A DNA stretch of 64,000 nt from the NCBI RefSeq assembly GCF_020536995.1, contig NC_068366.1, positions 72,945,536 to 73,009,535 of the forward strand, given 5' to 3'. The DNA comes from Dreissena polymorpha. Its lineage: Eukaryota > Mollusca > Bivalvia > Myida > Dreissenidae. The notes beneath the pieces were generated by a model. The model was not told the DNA's origin, searched no databases, and saw nothing but the letters and a program-made list of their open reading frames with translations. Position numbers and translations under genes: made by a program. This document shows, piece after piece, positions 11,735 to 23,378 of this stretch; position 1 is the stretch's first letter, and every line of letters starts with the position of its first letter.

Positions 11735-12250
11735 AAATATGAAATTTCTGCAGTGAAATAACAGCAGTAAAAATTAACAAATTGTTATTTTCACCGGTGA
11801 AAATAACACATTTTCGGAACTACTTTTTCTATTTTTAGATTATCAAATCAAGATTTACTTTAATATTTATATATATTTTTATGATATCGAGTGAATTAAA
11901 AACGATATTCCATCGAATCCAACAAATGTTCTATTTATTTTATGCTTTTGCAATGTTTATTTAAATTGCAAGAGTTTATCCGGAGAATTTCGCTAGTGTA
12001 ATGACGTCATTTTGTGTATTGAAATCTAATGAGGCACGCCACGGGAGAAAGGGTAACTTTTCAGCAAAAGGGAAACAGCTGTTCATTATTTTCTTGAAAA
12101 AGGGTCTTAATAAAAACAGAAAATGTGTTCATGTCAGTGTAAGATTGTTTGTTATTTCTCTGTGATCATAGAAAAATAATATGTTCTATGATCACTCGTG
12201 AAAAAACAAACGATCACACTGATTACACTGACATGAACAAATATCCTTAG
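11735..12250. mobile_element. Foldback element P1
   Basis: An imperfect palindrome at 12126-12239 starts with TGTTCATGTCAGTGTAA and ends with its reverse complement; both arms carry GTGATCATAGAA near the centre. The left part (11735-12120) contains TGACGTCA (12002-12009) and is homologous, inverted, to the right part of the element at 49970-50530. In the diverged duplication the flanking blocks are adjacent in copy A, which supports insertion here. Confidence 0.7.
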
Positions 12251-12689
12251 ATCTATATCTTTGATTAATCAATAACGCAAAATAAGGCCATACGTGCGTT
12301 TGTGAAATTGTTTATTCGATCATAAATTTTAGAATTAATGTTGCGCTTACGAGAATGTGTACGGGCATATATAGCGCACGCTTGTATGTGTGTTGAATTG
12401 GAAGAAGTGATTTAGCAATTGCCATCTTAAAGCTTAAACGCGCTTACTGACGAATGACTGATAACGGATTTCCATTAGCAGCTGTGAAGTACCTCACCGC
12501 CATCATCATCGTCACAATAATTCTTCCTCCTCCTCCTCCTCATACTCGCGAAAAACAACAATAACATCATACAACCAGCACAATGACCATGAACACCATC
12601 GTAATCATCGTTATCAGAAACGTCATGTTAATATTCGCTTAATGCACATACAGAAATCAAAATGTGAATACAACATCGCTTTTTGTTAA

Positions 12690-13076
12690 AAACGATCATG
12701 ATCACAGATGATGACGATAGTGATTGATGATGATGGTGATAAATTATGCTGTTCATAATGAAGAATATTATTGGGATAAATGTGATAAGGGTTCAGATGA
12801 TGATGATGATGATGATAATGATGATGATGATTGACGTTGACAATGACGATGAAGACGATGAAAAAGAAGTTGATGATGATGGTGGTGATGATGACGACGA
12901 TGATGAAGAAGAAGAATTTGCTGCTGCTGCAGATGCTGCTGCTTCGACGATGATGATGAAGAAGAATATGCTGCTGCTGATAATGATGATGATGATGATG
13001 ATAATGATAATGATTATGATGATTATGATGATGATCATCATCATGATGATGATGATCATGATGATGATGATGATTA
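12690..13076. repeat. GAT/GAA/GCT triplet-rich microsatellite tract
   Basis: Mixed GAT, GAC, GAA and GCT triplets with runs of (GAT)n and a short palindromic ATGATCATCATCATGATGAT section. All long frames through it are low-complexity Asp, Ile, His or Ser runs and are not genes. Confidence 0.9.
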
Positions 13077-13109
13077 AGTGAATACACTGCACTATTGTAT
13101 TTGTATTAC

Positions 13110-14040
13110 TCATCTTCTTTTGTATTTTCAGTAGTTATGTGTTAGTTCTTGTTCTTGTCGCTTACTCATAACTTAAGTACTCATCAGAAATATGTTTACA
13201 GTATAGTACTAAAATGTGTCCACAGTAGCCGGTGGCCATCTGGAAATATTGTTAATAAAATCTTGACAGCTTGAAATCTAGTTAGTACAGCTAACACATA
13301 ATATATCGAACGCTTCAACTCCAAACTAAGGTTGAGACCAAAATGCTTTCCTAGTTAGTAAAACAAAAGCTATTCAAACGTTTCTATACAAGTTGTTCTA
13401 AAACGTTTTAGCACAAGTGGTTACCATGGTTACTAAAAGAAATCCACTTTAAACGTTTCACGCAATCGCCTTATCGCTGAATGGCGTCGCATTATAGGAA
13501 CAAAGTGATGACAATTATTGTGTAAATATTTAGAATATCATGTCTCAATGTGTGTATCTAAATGAAGGCTATATTGCGCATTATTAGTGAACAAGTTTGT
13601 TATTGTATTGTGTCTAATCATCTAATGTATAAAACACGTTGACAAGTGTATTACAAAAGCATGGATAAACGTAAGTATAAAGCTTTACCTGATTTCATTG
13701 AGGCAGTACATGTACGAACTTAGCGGTGCTAGTTTTTAAGTTACCATATGTTTATAATATATGTATATTTATTAAAGGATATAAAGTACACGTAATCTCA
13801 CTGTATTTTCATTTCAGATACAGCCGCATCATATGCTCTTTGCAATCAGGAAGAATAACCGAAAGCTGATTTCACCTGGAACATACTACTACTAATGTAA
13901 ATTTACTACACTGTACAAAACAAACCCCGTTATGATGTCTGTAATTGCTCAAGATGTAAAAACCTATCAACTACATTTCAGGTCAGCCAAAAACGAACAT
14001 GTAAATAATGAATCTGCGAAAGGCACCGTTAAGATCCTGA
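13110..14040. other. AT-rich spacer
   Basis: Nothing recognisable: no frame, repeat or RNA gene that I can support. Confidence 0.35.
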
Positions 14041-14590
14041 AATGATCTAAAAGTTATCGTTAAATTAATACGGTTGCTAGATTAAAATATAGAGGATATT
14101 TGTTGGATTCGGTGGATTATCGATTTTAATTCACGAGTGATCATAGAAAATAGAAATGATCTAAAAGTCATCTATAAATTTATACGGCTGCTAGATTAAA
14201 ATATAGAGGATATTTGTTGGATTCGGTGGATTATCGATTTTAATTTACGAGTGATCATAGAAAATAATATTTTCACGAGTGGCGCAACCACTAGTGAAAA
14301 TAAATATTTTCTATGATCACGAGTGAATTAAAATCGATATTCCACCGAATCCAACAAATTTCCTTTTTATTTTATGCTTTTTTCACAGTTTATATACATT
14401 TTTAAAGAGTTTAACTAAAGAAGTTCGCTGGGATAATGACGTCATTTCGTAAAAAAATGATGTCATTTCACAGTAAACAGTGAAAATTATCGATAATTTT
14501 CACTGATAATTTTCACTGTTTGAAACAGTGAAATTATCAGTTTTAATTCACTGATATTTCTCTATAAACCACCGGAAAGCATAAAATAAA
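14041..14590. mobile_element. Foldback element P2 with duplicated arm
   Basis: A 114-bp direct repeat (14041-14150 and 14155-14264) precedes a palindrome at 14207-14364 whose arms carry TTGGATTCGGTGGATTATCG and its complement. The centre reads CACGAGTGGCGCAACCAC. TGACGTCA lies at 14437-14444. Further right, small palindromes built on CAGTGAAAATTATC occur. It shares the ATCGATTTTAATTCAC/GATCATAGAAAA blocks with P1 and P3. Confidence 0.7.
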
Positions 14591-14599
14591 TAATATTAT

Positions 14600-15860
14600 T
14601 TATACTATGTACACGTTATGCCAAAAAACCTTTGGCACATTAAAGACTGATTCATATTTTGTGTTTCTATTGATTACATGTATTGTAAAGCTGAAATGAT
14701 CTAAGATAACGATATAAGGTAAACGAAGATCGATGTCCGCATTCTACTGAGTAAGTACAACTCGATTATACTTGATTACACTCAACAACATGTTCATTTG
14801 TTGTTAATTAGCCGGAATAAGCCAGCGTGAACTTGAATAAATATTTGCTGAAAATAAGCTTTATTTTCATCATCTTTAATTGGATATCCGTACGATATTT
14901 TACTTGGATTAACGTACGCTTGTTTATTACGTGTGTTGAAGTATCAGATGTTTGACGATCGTCGTTTTACTGTTCTTAAGCATATAATAATCTTTATAAC
15001 ATCGTTTTATACATATTAAATTAAAAATGTTATAAATTTTATAAGATTTTATGATCGAACTTAACGGTGTTGCATAAAGTGTTGGCAGTTTATAAAACCG
15101 ATTTAAAATAATTGTCGTTAACAAATGTAATTTTGGTTGGAATATGCTGGTTTGCCAACACAATATGCTACAATGCGCATTCAAACTAAATTGTTCATAT
15201 TGCATTCATCATTCGATATATAAAAGCAATCTGCCCTGCAGTCAGAAGACACCCTGCAACCATTCCTTTGCTGGACACGACTGCATGTAGAGTGAACTCG
15301 TAATAACCTCATAAGCGTCTTACGGACACTTTGCCGTCATGATATAGTGTCACCCCGCATGCATCTCTTCACCTATTTTTAAATCGATTTAATCCTTTTC
15401 GACATGTCATAGCAACACCTGAAATGCTGCTCATGTATAACGTCTGTTTATTTATTTGCTATATTTTGGCTGTCTATCGTCTGGTCAGTTGAACGAATGT
15501 CACACGCATTGAAAAGGATTTGTACAACTAAACTAGATTTTGAAGGTGTTTTTATACAGAAACAATTGATAGAAATAATATTTGTTCTTTCGAATTGTTT
15601 AGAACTTCATGTATAATTAATAATATATTTTATAGTTGTATATTAATTTTCAAATAAATAAGCAATCCATATGAATTTCTTCACAATGATACATAATTTT
15701 AAGTACGATTTAACGAATTTTATGTAATTGTACATATCTGACCTACCAAAACCGATGGTAACATAAATTTTTAACGTGTGCGTTTTTTGTTTAAATAACA
15801 ATACAAAAACAACACAAGCAAAGATATATAAAAAAGATTTTCGAATAATTCAGTAAATGA
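14600..15860. other. AT-rich spacer within duplication copy B
   Basis: No gene or clear repeat is seen. It has no counterpart in copy A, so it is either inserted here or lost there. Confidence 0.35.
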
Positions 15861-16805
15861 ATTGCGCAATAGGGTGACTAAACTATGTTTATATGTCGTG
15901 TTTATTTGTGTCATTTTGTTGTCAATGTAAATGTCAGACCTCGCAGGAACTACGTAAATATTTTATATCTGAAGTCGTAGCGGAAACAGCGTCATGTCGT
16001 CTGCAGTAAAACATGACTGAGCTCTTTTGAATACCGGAAATCAAGTCTATTACCTGCGTTTTTTTTTTCCAAGTGAGAACAGTTTTCATAATTGAAACAA
16101 TGTGTTAACGATTGTAAATCTCAATATATTTATTAAGCAACACATATACAGCTTACATGTATTATTATATGCATTATTATCACCCGATGTGCACGATAGT
16201 GTTAATTATAACACTGGATATTAACAATCATTTTATTTACAATTAAGGACATTCAACAATGATTTTTTCTCAGCGGTGGCAATTTGTTGAACAATTCTAA
16301 ATAGGCCTTGTGCCCTTTATATCAAGGGAAAACCATTGACTGCTTCTAAATACTAATGAGATGTATATTATACTTCTTACTTCTAAAAATGAATAAAATA
16401 TCATTTAAGTAGTAGTAGTAGAAGTAATACTACTAATAATAATAACGATGATAAAAATAATATTATAGTTTACAAATTGACTCACCACTCTTAAAGGAAA
16501 CAATCATTTACCTGGGACGTATCAAAACAAGAAAACATCACACATTTTTGCATGTTTGTTTCAACAAACTCATTTCGAAGGGGAAAAGAACTAAATGTGC
16601 GTGATAGCATTGCTCTTTTTACAATTATATATTGACATTTGAGATTTTCTGTATTTTAAGGTCTTATACCATTGTCAAAGGTATTTGAACAATGTCTTAA
16701 AAAGTAAAAATTATTGTATTGGGCAAAATGGAAATTAAATAATGTCATTACATTGAATGGACGATCACCAATCGAAAAAGGATATTTAAAATTGTACATA
16801 AAGCT

Positions 16806-17015
16806 CTTTACTTTGCGTGGTGGAGTGGTTATCTGTAAGCTCTTGCTTCTAGAGGTTCCGGGTTTGAGCCCCAGGGCAGGATCAATTTTATTGGTATTTT
16901 TACTTCCTTTTAATTGTTTAAAACTATTGGAAATATTACAATTTTGATAGTAAATTTATATACAATGTACTGATATGTAAAAAAAAAAAGAAATGAAACC
17001 TGTGAAAAAGTCCCT
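16806..17015 (+). mobile_element. tRNA-like SINE
   Basis: A tRNA-like head (GCGTGGTGGAGTGGTTA as A-box region, GGTTCCGGGTTTGAGCCCC as B-box region) is followed by an AT-rich body and ends in 'gtgaaaaagtccctttaa'. That end matches the terminal sequence of the element at 3410-3930, so the two may share a tail family. Confidence 0.5.
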
Positions 17016-17477
17016 TTAATACCGAAGTTACAAAAACATTCATGCCTTTGGCATTGCAGATCTTAGCAGACGTTGTATGTTCTATAAACGTGTGTTTATT
17101 ATTTTGGTTTGCTTTTATGATCTAACGTAATGTTTGTTTTTGAAAATCACGCATATTGATTGATCGACAAGAATTTAAATAAGCAACTTTTTAAAGTAAT
17201 TAATTCAGAACAACTGTTGCATTGTTTTGTCGCAAAATTTGCTGGTTGGTGCCATATTAAATAAAATATATACTCTGTCGCGATATTTTAAATGTTTGAC
17301 ATGCTTTTCTGAAGGCAAATTCATCTTCGTTTCAAATTATTATTGCTTGATAGCTACCCAATTATGTCGACAGGAACTTTTCATTAATAGTCGAAACATA
17401 TGACAGGAACTGGCCAATAAAAATCGTTACGTTACAACGTTTCGCTTGAAGTCGATGGTTTGCAAGTAATTACTATA

Positions 17478-17512
17478 AACATATATATATATATATATAT
17501 ATACATATAATG
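17478..17512. repeat. (AT)n microsatellite
   Basis: A run of AT dinucleotides. Confidence 0.9.
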
Positions 17513-17904
17513 ATTTTTTTAAATTAATAGTTGGAATGCACAATAAAAAACTGTTATGAAAAAAGTATATAGCGTGGATCTTTATATCAGTGCAAGCATA
17601 CGTTATATGTAAAGGACAACGCCATATCCATTTAAATAAGAACTCCATTTTCAGGCGTATAACAGACTGTCGATTTTGATTCGGTTAGGACAACCTTTGC
17701 TAATAGATCTGTTCTTAACTTGCTTTGATTGTTTTAGAACTAAGTTCTGCTCATATGTTATGATAAAAAACAACATTATTTTGAACGTTTAAAGTAACAT
17801 AAATACTCAAAATCAACGAAAATTTGGCAAAATATTTCGTAAAATAAATGTAACCCATACAGAAATCAGCGTTCCTTATTGCAATAGCCACAATTTCAAA
17901 GCTT

Positions 17905-18120
17905 GCGTCTGGTATCATAGATTTAACCACAGGCGGTTAGCGTGTGGCTATGATATTAATTTGTAAAAACATCATTTTGAATGAAAAAAATCACTATAAT
18001 GATAATGATTTTGTTCCGTTGAAGTTGATTTTTTGTTATAATTTGATTATTTTTCATTCAAAACGATGTTTTTACTAAGTAATATCATAGCCACCCGATA
18101 ACCGCCAGTGGATTAAACAA
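17905..18120. mobile_element. Foldback element P6 (distinct arm sequence)
   Basis: Arms of about 80 bp (17905-17990 and 18040-18120) pair over GGCTATGATATTA, GTAAAAACATC and TTTTGAATGAAAAA. The loop is AT-rich. Arm sequence differs from P1-P5. No coding capacity. Confidence 0.65.
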
Positions 18121-18669
18121 GATACGAAATGCTCGTTTTATTTTTTGTGGCGCAATATATTCCATTTAATTTTTCTGCAACGACATCTATTCATACGACA
18201 CACGAACACTAACATGGTATCTGAACACGCGTTGGAGATATTGTCAAACACAAAAGAAAAAAACTGAGCATTTTGTATCTTGTTAAATCTATGTTACAAG
18301 ACCATTGATAGCGTTGAATTTTTCGCGAACGTTGATTTTTTATGTGTTGACTTTATTTTTTGAAATATTGAAGGAATATTCGTTGATTTAGAGTGTGTAT
18401 TAGTTTTTAACGAACCCCCCCCCCCCCCAAAAAAAACAAAAAACATTCAAGTTGCGCTCGGGAAAAACGAAACTGAACGCATGTGCGTACAGTGTTGTCC
18501 TAGAAAAGCATGTGAAGTATGCAGACGCTTGTCAGGGACGACGCTTTTATGGAATGTTTCGTTAAAAAGAATTATGTTTAGTCAACTCCAGAAACTAAAT
18601 GTATATCAAGAGAAAATTTCTTGTTCTTATCCACTGCTTCTATAACAGACCACCGACTTAATGTAAATA

Positions 18670-18900
18670 AAACAAGGGCTGTTTGTAAAACATGCATGCC
18701 CCCCCCCCCATATGGGCTGCCAGTTGTAGTGGCAGCCATTGTGTGAATACGTTTTTGTCACTGTGACCTTGACCTTTGACCTAATGTAAGTTATCATCCG
18801 GAAACCATTGTACTATTTCGAGTCACTGTGACCTTGACCTTTGACCTAGTGACCTGAAAATCAATAGGGGTCATCTGCGAACCATGATCAAGAAGGGATT
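18670..18900. repeat. Dispersed bivalve repeat with tandem TGACCTTTGACCT sites
   Basis: The block reads ...gtgaccttgacctttgacct... twice (18765-18782 and 18830-18847), with 'aatcaataggggtcatctgc' and 'catgatcaa' between or after. Related blocks occur at 28195-28370 (inverted) and 40845-41075. The G-rich array begins directly at its right end. Confidence 0.75.
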
Positions 18901-19918
18901 AAGAAGGGGGTATAATGTGGGGTGTGGTAATTAATTAGATGTTTAAAAAAACAAAAAAAATTGGGGGGGGGGGCGGGGGGATGTTTAAAAAAAAAAAAAT
19001 TTTTTTTTTGGGGGGGGGGGGTGGAGGGTGGGGGGTATAATGTGGGGTGTGGTTATATTTTTTTGAGGGGGGGGGTACGGGGGAGTGAGAGGGGGGTATA
19101 ATGTGGTGTGTGGTAATTTATAGATGTTTAAAAATTATTTATTTTTTGTGGGGGGGGGATGGGGGGGTAGGGGGGGTGAGGTTGAGAGGGGGGTATAATG
19201 TGGTTGTGGTAATTATAAGATGTTTAAAAAATTGGGGGTTGGGGGGTAGGGGGGTGGGTCGAGAGAGGGGGGTCTAATGTGGGGGTGTGGAAATTTATTA
19301 GATGTTTAAAAAATAGTATTTTTTTTTTTGGGGGGGGTTTGGGCGGTGTGAGAGGGGGTATAATGTGAGGTGTGGTCAGTTATTAGATGTTTAAAAAAAA
19401 TATTTATTTTTTTTTGGGGGGGGGGGGTGGGGTGTAGGGGGGAGTGAGAGGGGGGTATAATGTGGTGTGTGGTAATTTATTAGATGTTAAAAAAAATTGG
19501 GGGGGGGGGGTGGGGGTGTAGGGGGTGGGGGTGAGAGGGAGGTATAATGTGGGGTGTGGTAATTTATAAGATGTTTAACAAAAAATTGGGGGGTGCGGGG
19601 TGGGGGTAGGGGGGTGGGGGTTGAGAGGGGGTTATAATGTGGGGTGGGGTAATTTATTAATTTATTAGATGTTTAAAAAAAATTGGGGGGGGGGTGGGTG
19701 GGTGGGGGGGGGTGGGGGGTAGGGGGGGGGTGACAGGGGGGTATAATGTGGGGTGTTGTAATTTATAAGATGTTTAAAAAATTGAGGGGGGGGTAGGGGG
19801 TGGGGGGGGGTAGGGGGGTGGGGGTGATAGGGGGGTATAATGTGGGGTATGGTAATTTATTAGATGTTTAAAAAAATATTGGGGGTGAGGGTAGGGGGGA
19901 GTGAGAGGGGGGTATAAT
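18900..19918. repeat. G-rich tandem array, about 12 irregular units
   Basis: Each unit of about 70-110 bp contains GGGGTATAATGTGGGGTGTGG, then TAATTTATTAGATGTTTAAA and a run of A, then a G run of 6-13 bases. Unit length varies mainly through the poly-G and poly-A parts. Strongly strand-asymmetric: the + strand carries many G runs. Confidence 0.9.
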
Positions 19919-19968
19919 GTGATCATAAAAAATAACAAATGATCTCACACTGCCATGAACAAATACTC
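19918..19968. repeat. Fragment of a foldback-element arm
   Basis: The sequence GATCATAAAAAATAACAAAT followed by GATCTCACACTGCCATGAAC matches one arm of P1/P3 (12190-12240, 50085-50123). Only one arm is present, abutting the G-rich array. Confidence 0.55.
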
Positions 19969-20026
19969 TATTTATTAATCATGAAATTTAAACTTATTGC
20001 ATTTGTTTCCCCTGTATATAAGAAAG

Positions 20027-20069
20027 ATAATATGATAATAGGTGCTACCTAATTTACGGGCAAAAGCTT
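20027..20069 (+). repeat. Terminal inverted repeat A, left
   Basis: This 43-bp sequence contains AGGTGCTACCTAATT followed by TACGGGCAAAAGC (20055-20067). It recurs inverted at 31999-32041 with a single mismatch. The core TACGGGCAAAAGC also forms the outer 13 bp of repeats B at 28428 and 40593. Confidence 0.8.
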
Positions 20070-20650
20070 ATTTGATGTTTGTTTAAGATAACACGGGTAA
20101 TATATGTCTGCACATTATCATGCAACAAAACATTCAATTTCTTAACAAAACAATATGTAATTTAGCAAAGCAATAAAATATCATTTGTTTTAATCTTAAA
20201 CAATTTTATGAAGCTATGCTTTATGTATTGTAACCCCTTGTATTGTTTTCAAACTCTTAAACATGTATTTCATTTTTTGTTTACTTTTAAAAACAATGTT
20301 AGAATACTGAATTTAAAAAAAATCAACAAAATCTCGCGAAACTGTGTTTTATTGATGTTTTCCATATGCAGGGATGCCATTTATGTTTTAAGGCGAGATT
20401 ATTTCTAAAACGATTTTGTTTAACTTAAGCATAAAAAAGAAAGGTGCCGTACTTCATTATTTTGGTCCCATGTCTAAATCATCGACATCGTAAATGTATC
20501 CCCTGCATATGTAAATGAAAACCTTTTTGTACTTAATTAATGTTAATAAACATATGCATGCAACAATGCTTGCGAGAGTGTTTGCATCTATCTTGAAAGA
20601 AGTGCATAGACCTCATTCACTGCGCAAAATTACACAGACCAGAAATATCA
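20070..20650. other. AT-rich stretch inside repeat A
   Basis: No supported gene; short frames only. Confidence 0.35.
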
Positions 20651-20651
20651 C

Positions 20652-20802
20652 CTTTGGCTTTGGACACAATACTCTTTGCATATCTTCCGCACTGTTAGAG
20701 CTTATGTCATGAAATGTGGTAAACTTATTGTATTTTTCTGAATCCTCAGGAATTAACAGTTGGTAAAAACTATCGCTTATGGCATACACAGATTGAACAT
20801 TA
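20652..20802 (-). CDS. Possible internal exon, unknown protein
   Basis: On the minus strand a frame opens after an acceptor-like 'ccaacctag' and ends at CCAAAG|GTGATA, a plausible donor. It encodes SVYAISDSFYQLLIPEDSEK and then FHDISSNSAEDMQRVLCPKP, which has normal protein-like composition in an otherwise AT-rich background. I do not recognise the family. It could belong to a minus-strand gene starting near 23193. Supported only by composition and splice signals. Confidence 0.3.
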
Positions 20803-20869
20803 CTAGGTTGGTGCAAAGGAGAAAATACTAGTAGCAAAAATTTAGATTTACGATGAAGACCCATATCAT

Positions 20870-22830
20870 AAGCTTAACGCTAAATATATGAGTGTACCTG
20901 TCACTTTATGTGTGAGACAAAAAATAAACAACAACATACTTATTATCACGAATTTACTGTTATCAACAAGAATTGTTTTACTAGTAAATAATTTACCAAA
21001 CCATATTTAAATAAAATATAATCAAATATTTTTCACCTGAATTTAATTTCATTATTTCGTTTATTTTCATTTCATTTAATTTATTTTCATGTTTTGAAAG
21101 TAAAGATATTCAGTCATTATGGAATGTAGCATTAAACATATAGACAGCAGCTGCGTATTGCATGTGAATGAGGCAGTTTCCACATGAATATGATTATAAA
21201 ATAACAACCCGATTATTAAACTGCATGTACATCCCAATTGATTAAAGTCAAGTTTGTGTATGTTCAAGCTCATAAACAAAATAAAACATTCAGTATGTTC
21301 ATTTATACCCTTATCTTCTCGCCCTTGTTTCTGTGCACTCAACACATATAGTATTAGACACACTGTTATGAGTTTGCATATATTCGGATAAGTTCCTACC
21401 ACGCGTTTGTTAGTTCAAAAACACGCTCAGTCATGGCACTAAATGTCAATGAGTTGACTTCATCAAAGATGTAGAACCAAAAAAAATACTTCACTCATCC
21501 AGTACGCCTTCTATGAAGAAATAATAACAAGAGGTCATCAAATAAAATGAATACCGTATCCTACACTTTCGCTTCTTATATGGTCTTCAAAAAATTCATC
21601 AGAGACAGTTGGCAAGACTAAATTACTGCTTTTCGCTTATTTGCAATTTTTTCAAAGTGTCAGCATAATATGCAAAATAATAATGGTAATACACAACATG
21701 GTCTCAGGTGTGTCAAATGAATTTTTAGGCAAGGATTATTAATTATAGGTATAAGTTCAAGTGTACAACACACTCTTTTGTAATAAAAATATTGCAAAGT
21801 GTGCTACTGGCACTGCAATTATACACTGCATTATGCACATTTATATTTAAGCAAAAATTAACATTCATTTATATAATAAACAAGAAATCTTATACTTAAA
21901 TACCACTTAGTAGATATTGTTTAATGTACAATGTATTACTCAAAGTCATCATAACACAATGAGACAACACAATGGTCTCTAAACAGAGTGTGCTTTTTAA
22001 TTGTGTCATACATTTTATGAAATAATACTAGTAATAGAAATACAGAAAAACCCGTCTAGAGCTGCCTGGGAACTATCATTTTTAATATCAACAATTCATT
22101 TGACATGCCTGATTGCAAATTGTTAATTTCACTATTCTTTCACATTGTTTTCACACCTGATATTTGTTATGCTGTATATTCTTTTTGCTTACAGACATAC
22201 AGAGTCTCTTCACAAAAATTGCAGTTTCTTTACAGTCCACTTACGTTGAACATTACAGAGTCACAAATGCTAATGTTTCAGTCCCGGTCAAGCTTTATAG
22301 GTCCAGAATTGCTTCGTTGTTGAGTACAAAGCACGCAGTCAGTTTTGCTCAGAAGAATGCTGCATGGAATGTGTGAAGTCCAGCATTTGACAGAGCAGCT
22401 TCTAAAAGAAAATCAAAGAGAATCCATAAAATGTACATATGAATTAGTCTATTTCCAATGTGTATGTAAGCACAGTTTGATTTTTTACAGTTTGAAACAG
22501 TTTGGTACGAAAATGATCGAGTATGAGTCGGAGATGCAATATTGTTTACAATCACAACGTAACTTAATACATCACAAAAGAAAGGGTCTTTAGAATAATC
22601 ACGTAGAATATAATCAAGAAATAACTCCAAAACTTAATAAAATGATTAAAATCTTTAGCAATATAACTATAGATTGATGTTTTATGTAACCAAACGCAAT
22701 ATTTTAATTGAATAATTACTTACCAATCGAGTGCATTCCATTAATTTATTAAATTTCAACAATGTAAACATCCACCAGAGTATGTCAGTTTCAATTTTCA
22801 TTTCTTAATGACGTATTGACGAAAGCAATG
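20870..22830. other. AT-rich region with doubtful exon-like pieces
   Basis: Mostly AT-rich. One interval, 22190-22376 on the plus strand, follows a good acceptor (ctttttgcttacag) and stays open for about 60 codons. The opposite strand of 22300-22420 also follows a good acceptor (tgattttcttttag). I cannot decide which, if either, is coding. Confidence 0.25.
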
Positions 22831-23103
22831 ACGTCACACAGACATGTATAGTTGTCGACGAAAGAAACGCGGCCGTTCATGTTGTGAACAAATTAAACTT
22901 TTAAACAATTGTTTATTTATGAAGAGGGATAATACTAACCATAGAATCAATCGCACATTCTCGGCCCTTTCCGTCAAACATCGGATAAGTACCTCGAAGG
23001 AGATAGTATGAATACACATTTCGGAAGCGGTATTGCGGTCTACCTACGCGGGTTTACGCGAATCAAAATTACATAGTAAAAACAAACATGGCCGGTTTTG
23101 CGA

Positions 23104-23193
23104 GTTGTTTACATTTTGCAAAGATGAAAATGGGGATTTTCTATGCTCTGAAGCCAGAGCAAGTACAAACTCTACAGGAATTATGGACGCCAT
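23104..23193 (-). CDS. Possible first exon of a divergent gene
   Basis: An ATG in good context (acgATGGcg) at 23193 begins MASIIPVEFVLALASEHRKS and reads on to a possible donor (CAAAAT|GTAAAC) near 23112. Its start lies 186 bp from the helicase start codon on the other strand, as in a bidirectional promoter. The product is unrecognised. Confidence 0.25.
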
Positions 23194-23378
23194 CGTTGTT
23201 ATTGTTTTTGTTGTTGTAACATTCTTAGAATGGTATCACGTGGGCGGGCTACTTTCAACCCGTATTTCTCCCGAGTCCGATTATGATAATCTGCGAGGGG
23301 TACCGAATGACCATAGAATATTGGGTAGTCTGGATTACCTGCCCCTTTGTATACAAAGAGTCAGGCACAGACGAAGTA

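Larger units (their letters stand above)
11285..17765 (+). repeat. Diverged segmental duplication, copy B
   Basis: This is collinear with 3120-7350 but longer. It contains a foldback element (11735-12250) between blocks that are adjacent in copy A, triplet-repeat DNA (12690-13076), a second foldback element (14041-14590) and a tRNA-like SINE (about 16806-17015). A (TAG/TAA)n tract near 16410 sits where copy A has (TAA)n. Confidence 0.75.

Noticed and set aside
12686-13113. Frames encoding His-, Asp- and Ile-rich proteins on both strands
   Set aside because: Translations of a GAT/GAA triplet tract; open in several frames by composition alone.
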